Source: Oscheius onirici
Lineage: Eukaryota; Nematoda; Chromadorea; Rhabditida; Rhabditidae
DNA length: 64,000 bases
Direction of reading: 5' to 3'
NCBI GenBank assembly: GCA_932521025.1
Contig: OW051473.1
Span: 9,176,001-9,240,000, forward strand
The notes under the pieces were generated by a model. That model ran no database searches. It was not told the DNA's origin and worked only from the letters and a program-made list of their open reading frames with translations. The position numbers and the translations under genes were made by a program. This document shows, piece after piece, positions 11,801 to 23,884 of this stretch. Position 1 is the first letter of the stretch. Every line of letters starts with the position of its first letter.

Positions 11801-12757
11801 GGCGACCGCTATCATCGACGACTGGTGATACAATGTTTGCGGATCGCGAAGTCAAAGACGCCTCGGCCAGTCTATATCTGTGTGCCACCATTAGACCTTT
11901 AACAAATGCTTAGGAAGTAAAAACACCTCTTGTTAGATTCTAATCTTTTTTTTCAGAGGTTGCCCATGTTTTCTGTGACTCTTCCAAAAGAATTTGGAGA
12001 CACGGAGAAAGGAAAACAAATGTTGCATAATCTGAAGGTCAATAAAGATGTTTTGACCACTCCATTTGACATTCACCAAACGCTCCTGGACGTTCTAGAC
12101 AGTCCAAAAGATGTCGATCATCCTCAATCACTGAAGACGCGTTCTTTGTCCTTATTCCGTCCTATTCCGGCAAAAAGAACGTGTGAAGAAGCAGGAGTCG
12201 AAGCTCATTGGTGCACTTGTCTGAATTGGCAGAATGCCACGCAAACAGAGCGGGATGTTCAACAAACTGAGGTGAGCGCACGACGATGCATTAATATAAA
12301 ATTAGATTGCAGATTTTGGCAGAGGGGTTGACAGAAGCCATTGATAAACAACTGGAAAATGTGCGAGATTTGTGTTCCAGAGTCGTTTTCAAAAAAGTTA
12401 TCTCAGCTTCAAAGTGAGTTTTTATCGCCAGTCGGTACTCAACAGTTATTCAGACTTATTCCAAACGGAGGAGTTTTTCACTACAAAACTGCAAAAGATC
12501 ATGATGGTTTCGTGCCTGACCTAACCAAAAAAGGGCGGGCCATGTTTGCTCATTACCGTCTAAAGATTCTGACTAGCCCGAATGATGCCGTCTACGAAGG
12601 AACAGTTTTCTTTGACGAGCGAATAGGCCAACTCGAAGTGGATTTGACCTCATTGTCTCATGTAAACGCTTACGGCGATGATCCTCACTGTGTTGTTCAA
12701 AAACACAACACTCTTGCATTATATTGTGTTTGTCATGACCGTGTCCGAAAAAGATAA
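8869..12757 (+). CDS. DUF229 family membrane protein (alkaline-phosphatase/sulfatase-like fold)
   Basis: Ten exons (8869-9117, 9161-9309, 9345-9363, 10425-10785, 10822-11013, 11053-11225, 11265-11513, 11957-12271, 12313-12413, 12454-12757) give 703 residues. The N-terminus has one membrane anchor (LQVPILLLAAVALWFLYGYVF), so the protein is probably type II with a lumenal or extracellular body. Family motifs seen: LIFGFDSMSQQHF, YNIVGDGTPQAFIPILTG, MFNYRLKGFDKQPTDHF, LMHQDSMSH and VIMADHGHR. The biochemical role of the family, expanded in nematodes, is not established. Intron 10786-10821 is only 36 nt and would read through in frame. Exon 3 is 19 nt and is the least certain. A fold-back transposon fills most of intron 3. 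Confidence 0.85.
9677..10332. mobile_element. TA-flanked fold-back DNA transposon in intron of the DUF229 gene
   Basis: A 656-bp element with TA at 9675-9676 and 10333-10334. The outermost bases are CACTGTTTTTCATAATTATA on the left and the reverse complement of CACCGCTTTTCATAATTATA on the right. The arms 9677-9919 and 10090-10332 are near-perfect inverted repeats. The motif TTTTCATAATTATAGGTTCACC recurs inside each arm, so the element has a subterminal repeat. CACTG-type ends and TA duplication suggest mobilisation by a Tc1/mariner-like transposase. No coding sequence. Confidence 0.9.
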
Positions 12758-15700
12758 ATATTTAAAGATTGTCAACTAAAAAATTTCAACTACTAAATTC
12801 TGTTGCTATTTTAAGTTCGCGGGCAGTTAGCTGGCCAACTGGCTATTGTGGGTTCTTCAGAATAGCATTACCTATCTTCAACAAGATTTATTTGTCAGAA
12901 ATAGGTTCTCAACAGTTGCATCCAGTATCTCCGCCGCACATGTGATCAAGGGAGCTGGAGTATTTATGAGTACACCCTCATCATTCTCTAAGGGATCCAA
13001 CACTGAAAATATTAATCGATTTGATACCAATAACAAATAGCTTACCCTTAACGGTTTTGCTCTTGCAAGGCTTCGGTGGATTTGTTGTTATGAGAAGTTA
13101 AGATAAGCGGATCTGTAATGAGTTTTGTACTGCAATGTTCGACAGGAAAAGATGAACATCTAAAAAAAAGTGGATTCTATCTTTAATGCCCAAACAAAGA
13201 AGTTTTTGAAACGGGATGATCTGAGAAAAGAAAGGAAGGGAAGAAGATGGGACAACGCTTCCGACAGAATTATCCTTCTGGGCTGTTTCTAAACTTCGGA
13301 ACATGAAGTCTCGTGGGGTATTACGAGTGAAGTCGAGTCAGATCTTATCGAATTAATTTCGAGTCAAGTTCGGAGTCGTGCCCGACTGGAATAGCCCAAG
13401 TACAGTTAGCTCTACGATCAAGAACTCACACTGGCTACGAGAAGATTCTCTCCAGTAGTTTGAACATTTCCAAATAAAATGACCAGTGTCTTTAGTTGTC
13501 CACAACAAGAAGTGCAATTCATAAAGTTGGTTTAGAGACGGTTTATTTCTAAGAAAAATGGCAAATCTGCTTTGAGCATACGCTATTCGATGGTTCCAGC
13601 GGAGAGAACTCGGTGAAGAAAAAACTTATTGTCCCTGTGATGTCCTGTGATTTGATAGCTCCTGACAAGCTCCGGCGAAAAATCTCTGCTATCTTCAACG
13701 GCGACTGAGATATGAAGCTTTTAAAATCACGATTTTTGGATGGTCTCTCGAATCTGAGTCCATGATGGAAAGTTGAAAACTATACTTGGACGACTCGAGT
13801 CAGACAGTGGAAAACTTGGGGATGACAGCAGTCGACTTCGAGACCGAGATACTCTGAACCAAAATAACCGGAGACATGTTGCAACAGAACAGCCAGTTAG
13901 ACAGTCGCTTTGTGGCCACTGAGCTCCAATTGGAAGCCCAATTATGGATTGCTCTGTAAAAAGGTTGCAGCTCCCCCATTCTTTTCGTTTTTTTAGCTCC
14001 TTTTCTATCCGGTTGCTAAAACTGAATATTATTTTCGCACTATACTGCTTGTTCTGCTTTCTCTGCATTCCCCTTGATCAGCTCATTGCCAAATTTGCTC
14101 ACACTTCCTCTCATCCCACTGCCACCCGTTGATTAATAAAGCATCTTACTGTTGTGAACGTAGTGTTCTCTAGTCTCTCAAGCTCCCGTGCACCCTATGT
14201 TGCGTTACTGTATAAAGCGTGCTGAGAACAAGGGGGTGATCTCGGTCACCTTCAGATATTACGTAGTTAGGAGAGATTTCGGGTTTTTTCGGATAACAAC
14301 TGTTGGAAGAAAGCGATGGCTCGGGACAATTCCGATTCTGGATTGAACTTCTACGTTATTCTATCGCACTTTATGGATAAAAAATTGAGCTCTGAGGGAA
14401 GCCTGAGATCTCTACCCTGCGTGCACGTGCATAAACTAGAGAATTCTCAAAGCATATCAGTCTGCCCAGGACTGTGTAATTAGACTTTTAAGTTGGGGAG
14501 AAGTATTGTGTTTGTATTGTTTAAATTAATCTATTTTACGTTTATCTAAAGTTTTGAGCGGTTACCCAGCTTGTTTATCCTTGGTCTGACCAAATCGGTC
14601 ACTGATTGTCACTTTTTCAAGTTCTAAAACTAAATTTCACAGAGGTTGATGTTCTGCAATCTTGTATAGGAGATGACAATTGACAATTTTGCTGAACATC
14701 ACAAATCCCGAAAAGCGTTTCTTCCTCGAAGGAGAAACTAACAATCGATAATATCGAGCTGACCTCGCTACGCGGAAAATCCACCGAAGGTCAGTTGTTG
14801 TCATTTCGACTGTTTTTTATGCGGGTAGCATGTTTTCCATACAAAAGAACGTTACTCCTGACATAACCGGATAGGAACTCCCTCTGAAGGCCGCCCTATG
14901 TCCCAAGAGACTGACCGGCTGAATGTAATCTGAGAGCATCCTGTAGTGCAATGGCAGCTCCTGTAGGGAAAGCCTATCCTAATTCTTTCTTTTCATCTTT
15001 CACAAAAACCTTGTAAACAACTTTTGCACCGCACCCGTAGTCAATCCTACAAACTCTTGCTCCATCGGTCAGTCTGGTTTTTTAAATAACTAGACACTAC
15101 ATTAATAGCCCTTGCTTTTAAACAAAAACTTCATTGACTGGCGATGAAATGTCGTTAAAATATCCGATCCTTTCATTTTTTGAATCTCACCTCTTATAAT
15201 CTGAATTATTTTCAATTTTTTGCTCTCTAATCCCTGACAGCATATAATTTGCAGCGGTCATATCGTGCTGACCTCATTTTTCTTGCCGCTGTCGTTCCTC
15301 TGATGACTCTCAAAAATGTCAGACACAAGGGCGTGATCTTTCCAACTCTTCAACTTTCTGTGATGTCACTCTTCATCTTGTATACTCTCTGTGCGCAGGT
15401 GTTGAAGAAACGCTTTTCTGGACTGTCGCGTGTATATATCAGACTATATAGCTGCCCACATCTGGCAAAGCCGGCCGCCGCAAAGCGGTGACCCCTTCTA
15501 TCGGTACTGGTCAAGTCTCCTAGACATACTGAATATTTCTTTTTAATTGTTTGGTGTAAAAGTCTCATGAACTCTTCCAGCTTTTCTCTTTCTCGATTCC
15601 ATTTGACTACCAGCTATTCTTGCTGTGGTTTATTCATCTCTAGTAAATTGCTACTCTTCGTCATCTGATCAACTGTAAACTGTCAGTGACTACATGGCAC

Positions 15701-15879
15701 ACATTTGTCATCCCTGATCATAAAACTTGTTGAAGCAGGCGTTAGGGCCGGATTTTTTTTGTCAACCGATCTTTCTGAATCCTCTCCAAGAAGAAGGTGT
15801 TACTCTTCAGTTTATCTATTAATCTCTATTTCCAATCTCTTCCATTTTCTATTTTGAACCTCACTTTTCAAATTTCAGT
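12758..15879. other. No gene seen apart from a repeat at 14555-14720
   Basis: Short frames only. The minus strand around 13500-13620 has weak protein-like character but no signals. CT-rich sequence before 15880 is the 5' flank of the next gene. Confidence 0.4.
14555..14720. repeat. Dispersed repeat, copy 1
   Basis: It matches 23690-23850 in order: ttacccagcttgttt, caatcttgta.aggagat and gaacatcaca. A weaker partial match is at about 45895. No terminal structure is visible. Confidence 0.5.
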
Positions 15880-16182
15880 ATGACGGATGCCGGGATTGTG
15901 ACCACTGAAGACTTGGATGAAGTGGCAGTCAGAGAAACTATGGTGTGTGATTTCTGTTAGCATTACTAAAATTCTTCTTTTAGGAGGCTCTCTTGGCTGA
16001 AGTCGAAGTTTGGGAAGCATGGAAGCTGTCTGAAATGGACACGATGCCTCTGGAAGGCTGGGAAGAAGCGTCTGTTGGCCAGGAATACGATCTGGATGTC
16101 TTTTATGTAAGTTTTGTCACAGAGTCAATAAAACTTACGGTTTTAGGCTACAGAGCAACTGGCTTCTTCTTCGCTGCTGTAG
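15880..16182 (+). CDS. Small acidic protein, unrecognised; 5' paralogue of the gene at 20158
   Basis: Exons 15880-15942, 15984-16106 and 16147-16182 give 73 residues starting MTDAGIVTTEDLDEVAV and ending ATEQLASSSLL. The protein is strongly acidic (many Glu and Asp), has no signal peptide and no known motif. The ATG sits at an aatttcagt acceptor after a CT-rich leader, consistent with SL trans-splicing. AATAAA occurs about 130 nt after the stop. The leader, exon 1 length and first intron resemble those of 20158-21029, suggesting duplication of a 5' module with a different body. Function unknown; it could also be a truncated member of that family. Confidence 0.55.
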
Positions 16183-18243
16183 ATCAAGAGGGAACCATCC
16201 CTGGTTCAAAGCTGACTTCTTCTATTCCTTTCCTTTGTTCAGTGGCCTCTCTTAAAAGTTTTGTTGATCGTTTTAAATCATTTGTTCTTATATCTTATAA
16301 GATTACTGGGAATAAAGCTAAAACTTATAGAGAATTCGGTCGTTAACTACAGCTATAGCCAGTATCATTCGAAGCACAATAGTCCGGTGACTTGGGGTCC
16401 CAACAAAATCCAAAAAAGTTGACACAAATGATGCACGAGTAGTTTTGAATTCTAACTTCGATACATGAAAATTATTTGTTTCTTCGCATGATTTACAATT
16501 ATGCGCCAATGTTGATAACTAGGCAGTTGAAAATCTTTCGAGTTCTGATCTTGAAACTGCATGGGGAAGAATAAGGCAATCCTTTAAATTCGCTCCTTCT
16601 CGATGTTTCTGCCTTGACAGGACAAAACCTGGAACTCTTTATAACCACGAAACCATTCACAATTTGACAGGACACTTCACAGGACTCGATAAAAAAGGAC
16701 AGATGTGGTTAGACTCTAATTTCTAAGATTCCAAGACAGTGGTTCTAGTAGAGGATAGAGTCTAATTAGGAAGACGACAGAACTAATATAAATATGTTAT
16801 AGTGGTTGTATACAAGTTTATTATAATACTGTCTTGAATTGGGTCACTTTACGGTGCCCATTGAACTAGTCGAATCCATTTATTAATGATGACGCAGAGT
16901 GTCATCAACCGTCAGGGACCCACAGTCCCCACTAACTCGTGGTCTGGGCCATTATCCCAACTCCTAAGAATCGGGACAGATGAGAAAATTCAGGGAATAA
17001 GGAAAAGCCAAGAATACCGACAGAGGTATTGCGTCCGGATGACTATACGAATGGTTAATAGTGAAGAGACAAAAAGAAAGAGTCGTCATCGAATCATCGT
17101 TCATTTTCCCAGCTGATAGATCGAAGGCGTTCGAACCAAGGAGATTTTTCTTATCTTCGAGGCCACAGTTTTCTCATAAAGTTGGCGATGACCCGTTTGT
17201 AACTGGTCAAAGGGAGGCGAAGAAGTTTCGGGATCAGCAAGTCCAGTCCCTTCTCTTTGCGATCATGCTCACATCTGAGTTCCTAGCTACGACGTGCTGA
17301 CAAACATGAAATTATAGTCGACATGAGCTCCTTGCGGTTTGGGATAATCTCCAAATGCTGTTGCTCCAAAATATTAGACGCCATCATTAGTTAATCGTCT
17401 TCGAACTGCTTGAGGTTGCACAGTAGATCCTCCAAGCTTAACGGATTCGAACCTCGTCTGATCACCAATTGGCGACAAGTTTTTACTGCCGCGGGTTTCT
17501 AAATACAGGCAGGTCTGTAAGCTTTGATCATTGAACGATTTCGGTCTGGACTTACTTGAGGCATTTTTCCAATCATTTCCAGTGACACACTTTCAGTTTT
17601 TTAAGCCGGATGTTTTTCTTGGCGAGAGCTTCGAGAACGGAAGCGTTGCAGCTGTTTTTTTGAAGCAGGAGGACTTCGCAGGAAATGATTGCCTTTCAAG
17701 GCATATTTCAATTTGCCTACCGCCTCTTTTCCAACATACTGAAAAGTAAATGAACAAAATTTTGAATTGTAAACTGACAATGTTTATGTAGTTGTAGTAC
17801 ATGTAGTACAAACATTTCTGTCGCAACAGCTTAGGTGCACGCTCATCCTGTTGAGAGAAACGGACCCCGGAGAATTGAACGCGCACGCTCTCCATTCCTC
17901 TGATCACTGTATTGTATTTTGAAACAGAACTTCCATCTAGACACCAGCCGGCTTCGCCGCCTGTCGGTAGCTTTCCTATTTCTGTTGTCTTATTTACTTC
18001 GATAAAAACTGGGAGAGCATTTATGGGCTTGTTTCTCCGGGAGTTTCATATTTCCCCATACGTAACACACAACACAAAACGGTTTATTGCGAAATAATAT
18101 AAAACAAACAGCAAATAGAGAGAAGGCGATTATCCGGCCAGGAAAAGAGAGATAAAGGAGAAACTGCCTGTTCACAACGAACAGACTTACGCCTTACCAA
18201 AAAGACTTATGAGAAATTGGCTACAGGATAAAGACAAAATGAC
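16183..18243. other. No gene seen
   Basis: It holds the 3' flank of the small acidic gene, scattered short frames, a B-box-like aggttcgaatcc on the minus strand near 17445 without a clear A box, and a fragment of repeat family 2 from about 17935 (ccagccggcttcgccgcctg). Confidence 0.4.
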
Positions 18244-18700
18244 TCAGGCAAGAGCGCGGATGTCAACAACATCGGCGGTCTTCTTTCCTCTTCCAGTGGC
18301 TCCACTCTTGCTTTTTAGTCCGTCCTTGGTCTTAGCTCTCGACATTGCCACATACAATTGTCCGTGACTGAACGCATCCTCTGGCAAGAAGACTCCGACC
18401 ATCTCGAGCTACTGGCCTTGGGCCTTGTTGATAGCGATGGCAACGGCGAGTTTCAGAAGAATGCATCCGCGTCAAAAAGAAGGACACACATACCTTTGTG
18501 TTTGGCCGACTTCAGGGGAATTCGCGGGATGACGACTTGTTCTCCTTTTCTGAGACCACTGGTAAAGATGCAGCGAACATCGAAATCTCCTCTAAAACTG
18601 AGTACCCTCATCTCATTACAGAGATCCTCCTTAACATTCAGGTTCAGCATGATAACATAGCCGACAATCAGCTCCAAGCGATGAAGAGGGATACTGGCAG
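18244..18700 (-). pseudogene. Helitron (PIF1-like) helicase C-terminal relic
   Basis: Read on the minus strand it shows the Rep-Hel helicase tail: LIVGYVIMLNLN, VVIPRIPL, then INKAQGQ and FSHGQLYVAMSRAK, matching the C-terminal motifs of Helitron helicases (VMLLRNL, RIPL, INKAQGQ, SHGQLYVALSR). There is a frameshift between the first and second halves and an in-frame stop right after INKAQGQ. The Rep and N-terminal helicase parts are missing, so this is a dead fragment. Nearby ccggc hairpins might be Helitron termini, but no clear CTRR end was found. Confidence 0.8.
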
Positions 18701-20157
18701 GATTGAGCGAATTGAATAATTCATCCGGATAGTAGAGCGTGTTCCGAGAGTTCCTTGTCGATTTCAGTATGAAACCCTATGAAAAGTATGGAAAACTTTC
18801 AGTATAGAACTCAACAGACTGGGTTCGTAAGAGACAAAGAAGTCGCGAAGACGAGACAACTTTTGTCTGATCAACCTTTCGGTTCCTCGGCTGGCTGTAA
18901 ACAGCACTCCGAACAAAATAAGACAAGGAGGAATAGTGAAAGACCAGTCTCAACTTTTTATACATCTCTCTTCTATCCCTGTAAAAAATCAGAGAAACTG
19001 TGATTAGACTTCCAATGCTGGGAGGAAGCGACGCGGTCCGCGAGCGGATCAGTGCGAAATTAGTTTAAAGGGGTGGTACTGTTCAGAAACACCGCAGCAA
19101 AATGCAGCCTGGGGTCCATCAGTGCTCTGACCCCAACTTTTCTAAGTATATAACTCTTTTTCTCTTACTTTCTCCTGCAGGGACCTGCTGCAGAAACACA
19201 AAGCACTCTTCATTACTACGCCCTTCATGTTCTACTTTCCAAAATTTCCAGTAATAAAGTAATTGTTCTTAACACAGTGAATTCTTAACACAAAGACTCT
19301 ATTTAAAGACCCACAGGAGACAGTGCTTGAATATCGCAGAACTTTTGAATATGGGAAGTTTCACAGGACGCAATTAGTCAGGTATTTCCGGCTAAAGGGC
19401 TAAATGTCTAAGTCGATCGACACAGCCATTTTTAATCATTCCCATTTACTCTCCCCCTGACCTCTCAATACAACGAACTCGCTCTCTTCTCTTTTCACTG
19501 AATTTTTTCCATTGATTTTTCGCACATCTGCACCTTTTTTAGCATATGCCCGAAACCACGGAAAGTCAGGCTCGCAACAGCTGCCACTATTGATTCTTTC
19601 CGAACGGAGGACTTAAAAACTTTCTTTTACTAACAGTTTCCTAGACTTTCGAACGTAGATCAGAAGTATACGGTCAATTCTAATCGACTGCTTCCCCGGC
19701 ACACACACACTGACTGTCATTTTTCGAAAACTAAAAGAGAACAACAAAAATTTTCTAAACGACATGCTATTTCGTCGGAAAATAATCTTGCTCCGTCAGT
19801 TCTTTCTGTTATAGTCAAACAGAATTTGTAACAGAAACGTGACTATGCTATGCTCTTTAGTTGTCCCAGACACGATGGTATTACTCACTGCTTTTCGCCC
19901 GCTGACCAGAAGTTCTGGCCCCCTTTCTTGTCTGCCCTTTAGCAAGGGCAAAGTCCACTTGCATATGTTTGTCACCCCCAGAAATTTGAGGGAACATTTT
20001 TAAGTACGCGCCGTGTAGGTGGGACTCCCTTTCCTATTCGAGACAAAGATCTCATTTTACTACCATTCTTGCTTGCTCTTGTCCTTGTATGTCCTAAAAT
20101 CTCTGTTTCCCTTCTAACTATCATTCCTTTTCTCAAACTTCACTTTTAAATTTCAGC
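18701..20157. other. No gene seen
   Basis: No supported exon. The last 150 nt are CT-rich and form the 5' flank of the next gene. Confidence 0.4.
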
Positions 20158-21029
20158 ATGTCGGGCATTGCTGTGGATATATTGACAGCCATCAAGGAGA
20201 GTCTGGTGAGGGATTTCGGCTAGCATAATGACGTCCCATATTTTAGACTGCAATTTTGGCTAGAATCCAAGGTTTGGAGCTGAATACATTCCTGATCCTG
20301 AACCTGTCGATAATAACCAGGTATGGATAATTCCTTAGCGTTTATAACCCACGCTTTTTCAGAACGAGCCGAATAACGGAAACGTGGCTCCGGAACAGGC
20401 TACTGAAGAAGATCATCTCGAGCAGGTAGTTGTGGATTCGCCGCCAAGCGGCAAAGCTGGCTGGTTTATATTTAAGTTTTCAGGCTCCAAAGGAGGCGCC
20501 TCAGAAAGTGGAAGATGAGAAGCACGAGGAACCGGCTGGACCCGATCAGTATGCCACCACGAGAGCTCAGTTCGACCACACAGTTTTCCACTGTATATCC
20601 CCGAACGAACTGGCTAATATGGATGATAGCGACACGCTGTACCTTATCAACGGCCTGAACGAGGAAACGAGCAACGTCATTTTGCGTTTCGTGCAAAATC
20701 GTGGCCATCCCCATTCTGTATGCGTCATCTGTGGACTGAACCACTACGCTGACAAGTGTACCCTCATCGCCGCTGTAGAGGACAGGCTGAAGCGTTTTCG
20801 TCTGCTGGACATATGCTTGTTCTGTCTGCGAAGCAACGATGTTTGTGGAGGTCGCTGTCAGCCCCAGTCTTGCTACTGTTGCCAGCATGCCTCCAGCTTT
20901 TACCGCGGCGGGGACGGGACACAGGGCAGGCATCACTTGGCCCTCTGTCCCATCCCAGAAATGCAGGACAACGACCTTTGGCTGCTGAACGAGCTGAATG
21001 CTGCTCATCGCCGACGCTTCCGACAGTAA
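20158..21029 (+). CDS. BEL/Pao gag-like cysteine/histidine protein, possibly domesticated
   Basis: Exons 20158-20205, 20264-20320, 20363-20425 and 20484-21029, all phase 0, give 237 residues. The N-terminal half is short and acidic (PEQATEEDHLEQ). The C-terminal half carries a Cys/His array: CVICGLNHYADKC (C-x2-C-x3-H-x4-C), CLFCLRSNDVCGGRC, then CYCC followed by HHLALCP. This order is typical of the gag zinc-knuckle region of nematode BEL/Pao retrotransposons. No protease, reverse transcriptase or LTR follows, and the gene has introns and a trans-splice-like acceptor (aatttcagc) at its ATG. That supports a host gene or a fragment captured by one. RNA binding is inferred only from the fold. 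A repeat-like ccgccaagcggcaaagctgg lies in intron 3. Confidence 0.65.
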
Positions 21030-21576
21030 AGTCTTGAAGTTATTTTTGAATTGGAACCAAAGCTGGCTCTGTTGCTGTGTTGCCAATGGATCCATTGCCC
21101 GTTGTCGAATCATACGTCTTCTTCAAGATTTCTACTGATTTCTAACTTTTTCTTAACGTTCCCTATCTTTCGTTAATTTTCTTCAAAACTCTTTTCATTC
21201 CATTGGTCTTCCAAAGAAGTTCCCATCTTTTGTCCTTTTTTCTCTTTTTTTTCGGCATGTGTTTTCTGAGAGCTGAAGATCCTGATTCCCTCTCATTCGC
21301 TCTAGAAAATTGTGTTCTCTTTAATCGTTCTGCTAATTCTTTCCATATCACCATTCTCAAAGTTTTCACCAACTTACGACGCTCGTTCTCAGTTTCTCGC
21401 CCTGATTCTCTCTATAGCCTATATTGAGCGGATTCTCCCTCGGCGTGATTTTGTGTTGTCGTTTGGCTGTGAGTGAATATGTGTTAATCATGCAATTGTT
21501 TCCAACAAAGACAATGATTTAGGTCATCTACAATTCACTTCAGTTTTCTTAGATCAGGAGAAATTTCGATTGTACC

Positions 21577-21990
21577 AGCCGGCATCGCCGCCTGTCGGCG
21601 GCTTTTTACTTGTGTTTTCTTCTTTACTTCTGATCCCTTCCCCAGTCAGCCGATCTCTTCTGATCCTGTTACGTCTTCTTCCTTCTCCAATCAATCAGAC
21701 CTTTTTCATTCTTTCCCGGGGTTCTCATCCCCTCCTAAAGAACCGATACGCATTTTCCTATTTTCTGGCCATACGATCGCTCTCTGATCTTATACAGCTC
21801 AACCGATTCCTTCTGATCCCCTAGCGGTTACCCTGACTCTATTTCCTACTCAAAATAATTAAGCAAAAATGTTTGGCGAGGAGAGGAATCCCGGGTCGTC
21901 TGGGTGAAGACGGCGACTCATAACAATACACCAAAATTTGAGGTCCCGGAGAAACAAACAAACACACAGAGTCCACGACAGACACCATTG
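21577..21990. repeat. Dispersed repeat family 2, copy 2
   Basis: Second long copy of the repeat at 1077-1570, same orientation, starting at a degraded ccggcatcgccgcctgtcgg hairpin and ending after tttggcgaggagaggaatcc. Confidence 0.65.
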
Positions 21991-22083
21991 CGCTTTAGTA
22001 GTAGAGAGATGATGGAGAAACGGTGCTGGTGGAGAAACGCTGGTGGAGAAACGACCAATATGGCAGAATTCGCACTGGGTGGT

Positions 22084-22132
22084 ATACATTATCCCCCCGT
22101 GGCCATTCAGCGCGAGGGGGGGATAAAGTAAT
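22084..22132. repeat. GC-rich palindrome
   Basis: ttatcccccc and gggggggataa flank gtggccattcagcgcg. An inverted, expanded copy lies at 23885-23935 with the same gtggccattcagc core, so the two bracket the region between them. Confidence 0.65.
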
Positions 22133-22139
22133 CAGGTGC

Positions 22140-22275
22140 CGAGACATTATATCCGCGATTAGCGAAAAACGCTTTTGCGGATATAATGTCCCGCTTGTTA
22201 TCGCGGATATACTGTCTCGCTTTTGTAACGCGAATATAATGTCTTACCTGCTACCGCGGATATACTGTCTCGGTT
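22140..22275. repeat. Short repeat cluster, GCGGATATAMTGTC units
   Basis: Four direct copies of cgcggatata(a/c)tgtc(t/c) about 25-30 nt apart follow one inverted copy (gacattatatccgcg). It resembles a small satellite or protein-binding array. No open frame. Confidence 0.6.
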
Positions 22276-22307
22276 ATTTTTTTGAAATCAGTATGCAAGG
22301 AAAAAAT

Positions 22308-23692
22308 AACATCAGTATGCTTTTAATGATAGCCTAAGCATTTAACTGGGGTTATCACTCTCGCTGTAGGTCTCGCTGTGGGCTTGGCCTATTCTTCCGC
22401 TGAAGAATAGCCAAGTTCGATTTCTGCAACAAGGAGGGAAAGTTATGACTTATACTACCCAACTGAGGATGCACAGCGACAGTGATAACCCTTTTCTAAG
22501 ACTTAGGCTATTTACCTTATAATTGTAAATCGCGTAGTGTAACGAAACGTTTTTTTCGATTCGGATCCTATGGTTGGTATAGTTAGATAGTACTTCTTGA
22601 GCGTTATCGTTACCAACCATAAAATCCCGAAAATTCTTAACGGCTGAGCTACGGCGACCGAAGCTTAATCATAAATCCTGGGAAAAAATTGCAACCCACA
22701 GGTTCTAAGTGGTGTAATCTTGTAGTAATCAATTAGTAGAGTAACGAGTTTATCGAATTTTTAAAGTTTATCGAAAAAAAAATTCTTGCCGAGATACAGG
22801 CGTTTCAAGAAAAAATGTAATTTGAACGCGCGCCAAATTCGTACGCAAAAGTGCGTCGCGGACATTTTCGATGAGACGCAGAGTTTTATTTTATTTTTTT
22901 TTAGCTATTTTTCGCTCAACAAAGCGTATTTTCTAACTTCTGCTACGCCTTTTTAGCTATTTTTGTGTTGAGCGACGAAAATAATTGTAGCTATACCAAG
23001 TCACGACGTTTTTCGGCTATTTCTCTTGCAGAACTCAGGGATTTTGCCAAAATTTCACGACTTTTCTTCTAAAACAAGCCCGCAGCGAGGGAGGAAGCAC
23101 TCCTTGAAAACATTTTACACTTTTGACTTATTCGACAAAGACCGAATTGACGAATCGGCGCCAGCTATTCGAATTTTTATTTCAAACGCCGGGGCCTAGG
23201 TCTTGCAGAAATCAGTTTTTCGGTTATTTGGGACGTACTCTTCGACTAGTTTTGATCGGACTGGTAGCTATTCTGGTTCTCATAGATACATTTGTCATTA
23301 TCTTGCTGGTAAAATGATAAAAAGACAAAAACGCTTAGCAGACGGCGAGGGTGGATGCCGAAGGCAGCCACCCGAGTTTCCATAGCAATTTTGGGTTAAA
23401 ATTGAACTTGTAGCTATTCTTTTTTGGCAAAATACGAATTGGCGCATAGTTGCAAGCTACTCAAACTCTTCGGACACGCGAGGGTCGAGTTTGAGAAACT
23501 GTTTCGTAGCAGTTTTGGATTTGACGCATAGTTGCAAGCTATTAAAGCTCTTCGGACAAACGCCTTGGCCTAGTCACTAGAAGCATACTGATTTCCAGAA
23601 AGTTATGACATCTCAGACCCAACTGAAAGCCCACAGCGAGAGTGATAACCCCTGTTAAATGCTTAGGCTGTCACTAAAAGCATACTGATGTT
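22308..23692. mobile_element. Inverted-repeat element about 1.4 kb, no transposase seen
   Basis: The left end aacatcagtatgctttta continues through agcctaagcatttaac and ggggttatcactctcgctgt. The same sequence is found inverted at the right end, 23630-23692. A third, weaker inverted copy is at 22440-22520, and hairpins lie at 22384-22415 (ttcttccgctgaagaa core) and 22569-22621 (tatggttggta arms). The interior has no long coding frame. This could be one nonautonomous element with nested insertions. Confidence 0.6.
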
Positions 23693-23850
23693 TGATTACC
23701 CAGCTTGTTTGGCGTCAGTTTGATCTTTTGAGTCATTTTCAGTTTTTCGACTACTAGAACTCATTTTCAGCTTCGCGTTGTTTTACAATCTTGTAGAGGA
23801 GATCAAAAGCTACAACTTTGCAGAACATCACAAAGATGGCTTGGATGAGC
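23690..23850. repeat. Dispersed repeat, copy 2
   Basis: Matches 14555-14720. It abuts the right end of the inverted-repeat element. Confidence 0.5.
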
Positions 23851-23884
23851 TGGTGCGGTTAATCTCGAGACCATCTCCCAAATT

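Noticed and set aside
14555-23720. SL1-like words ttacccagcttgttt at 14565 and 23697 as spliced-leader RNA genes
   Set aside because: They are part of a longer dispersed repeat, lack a GT donor after the leader and lack an Sm site in the right place.
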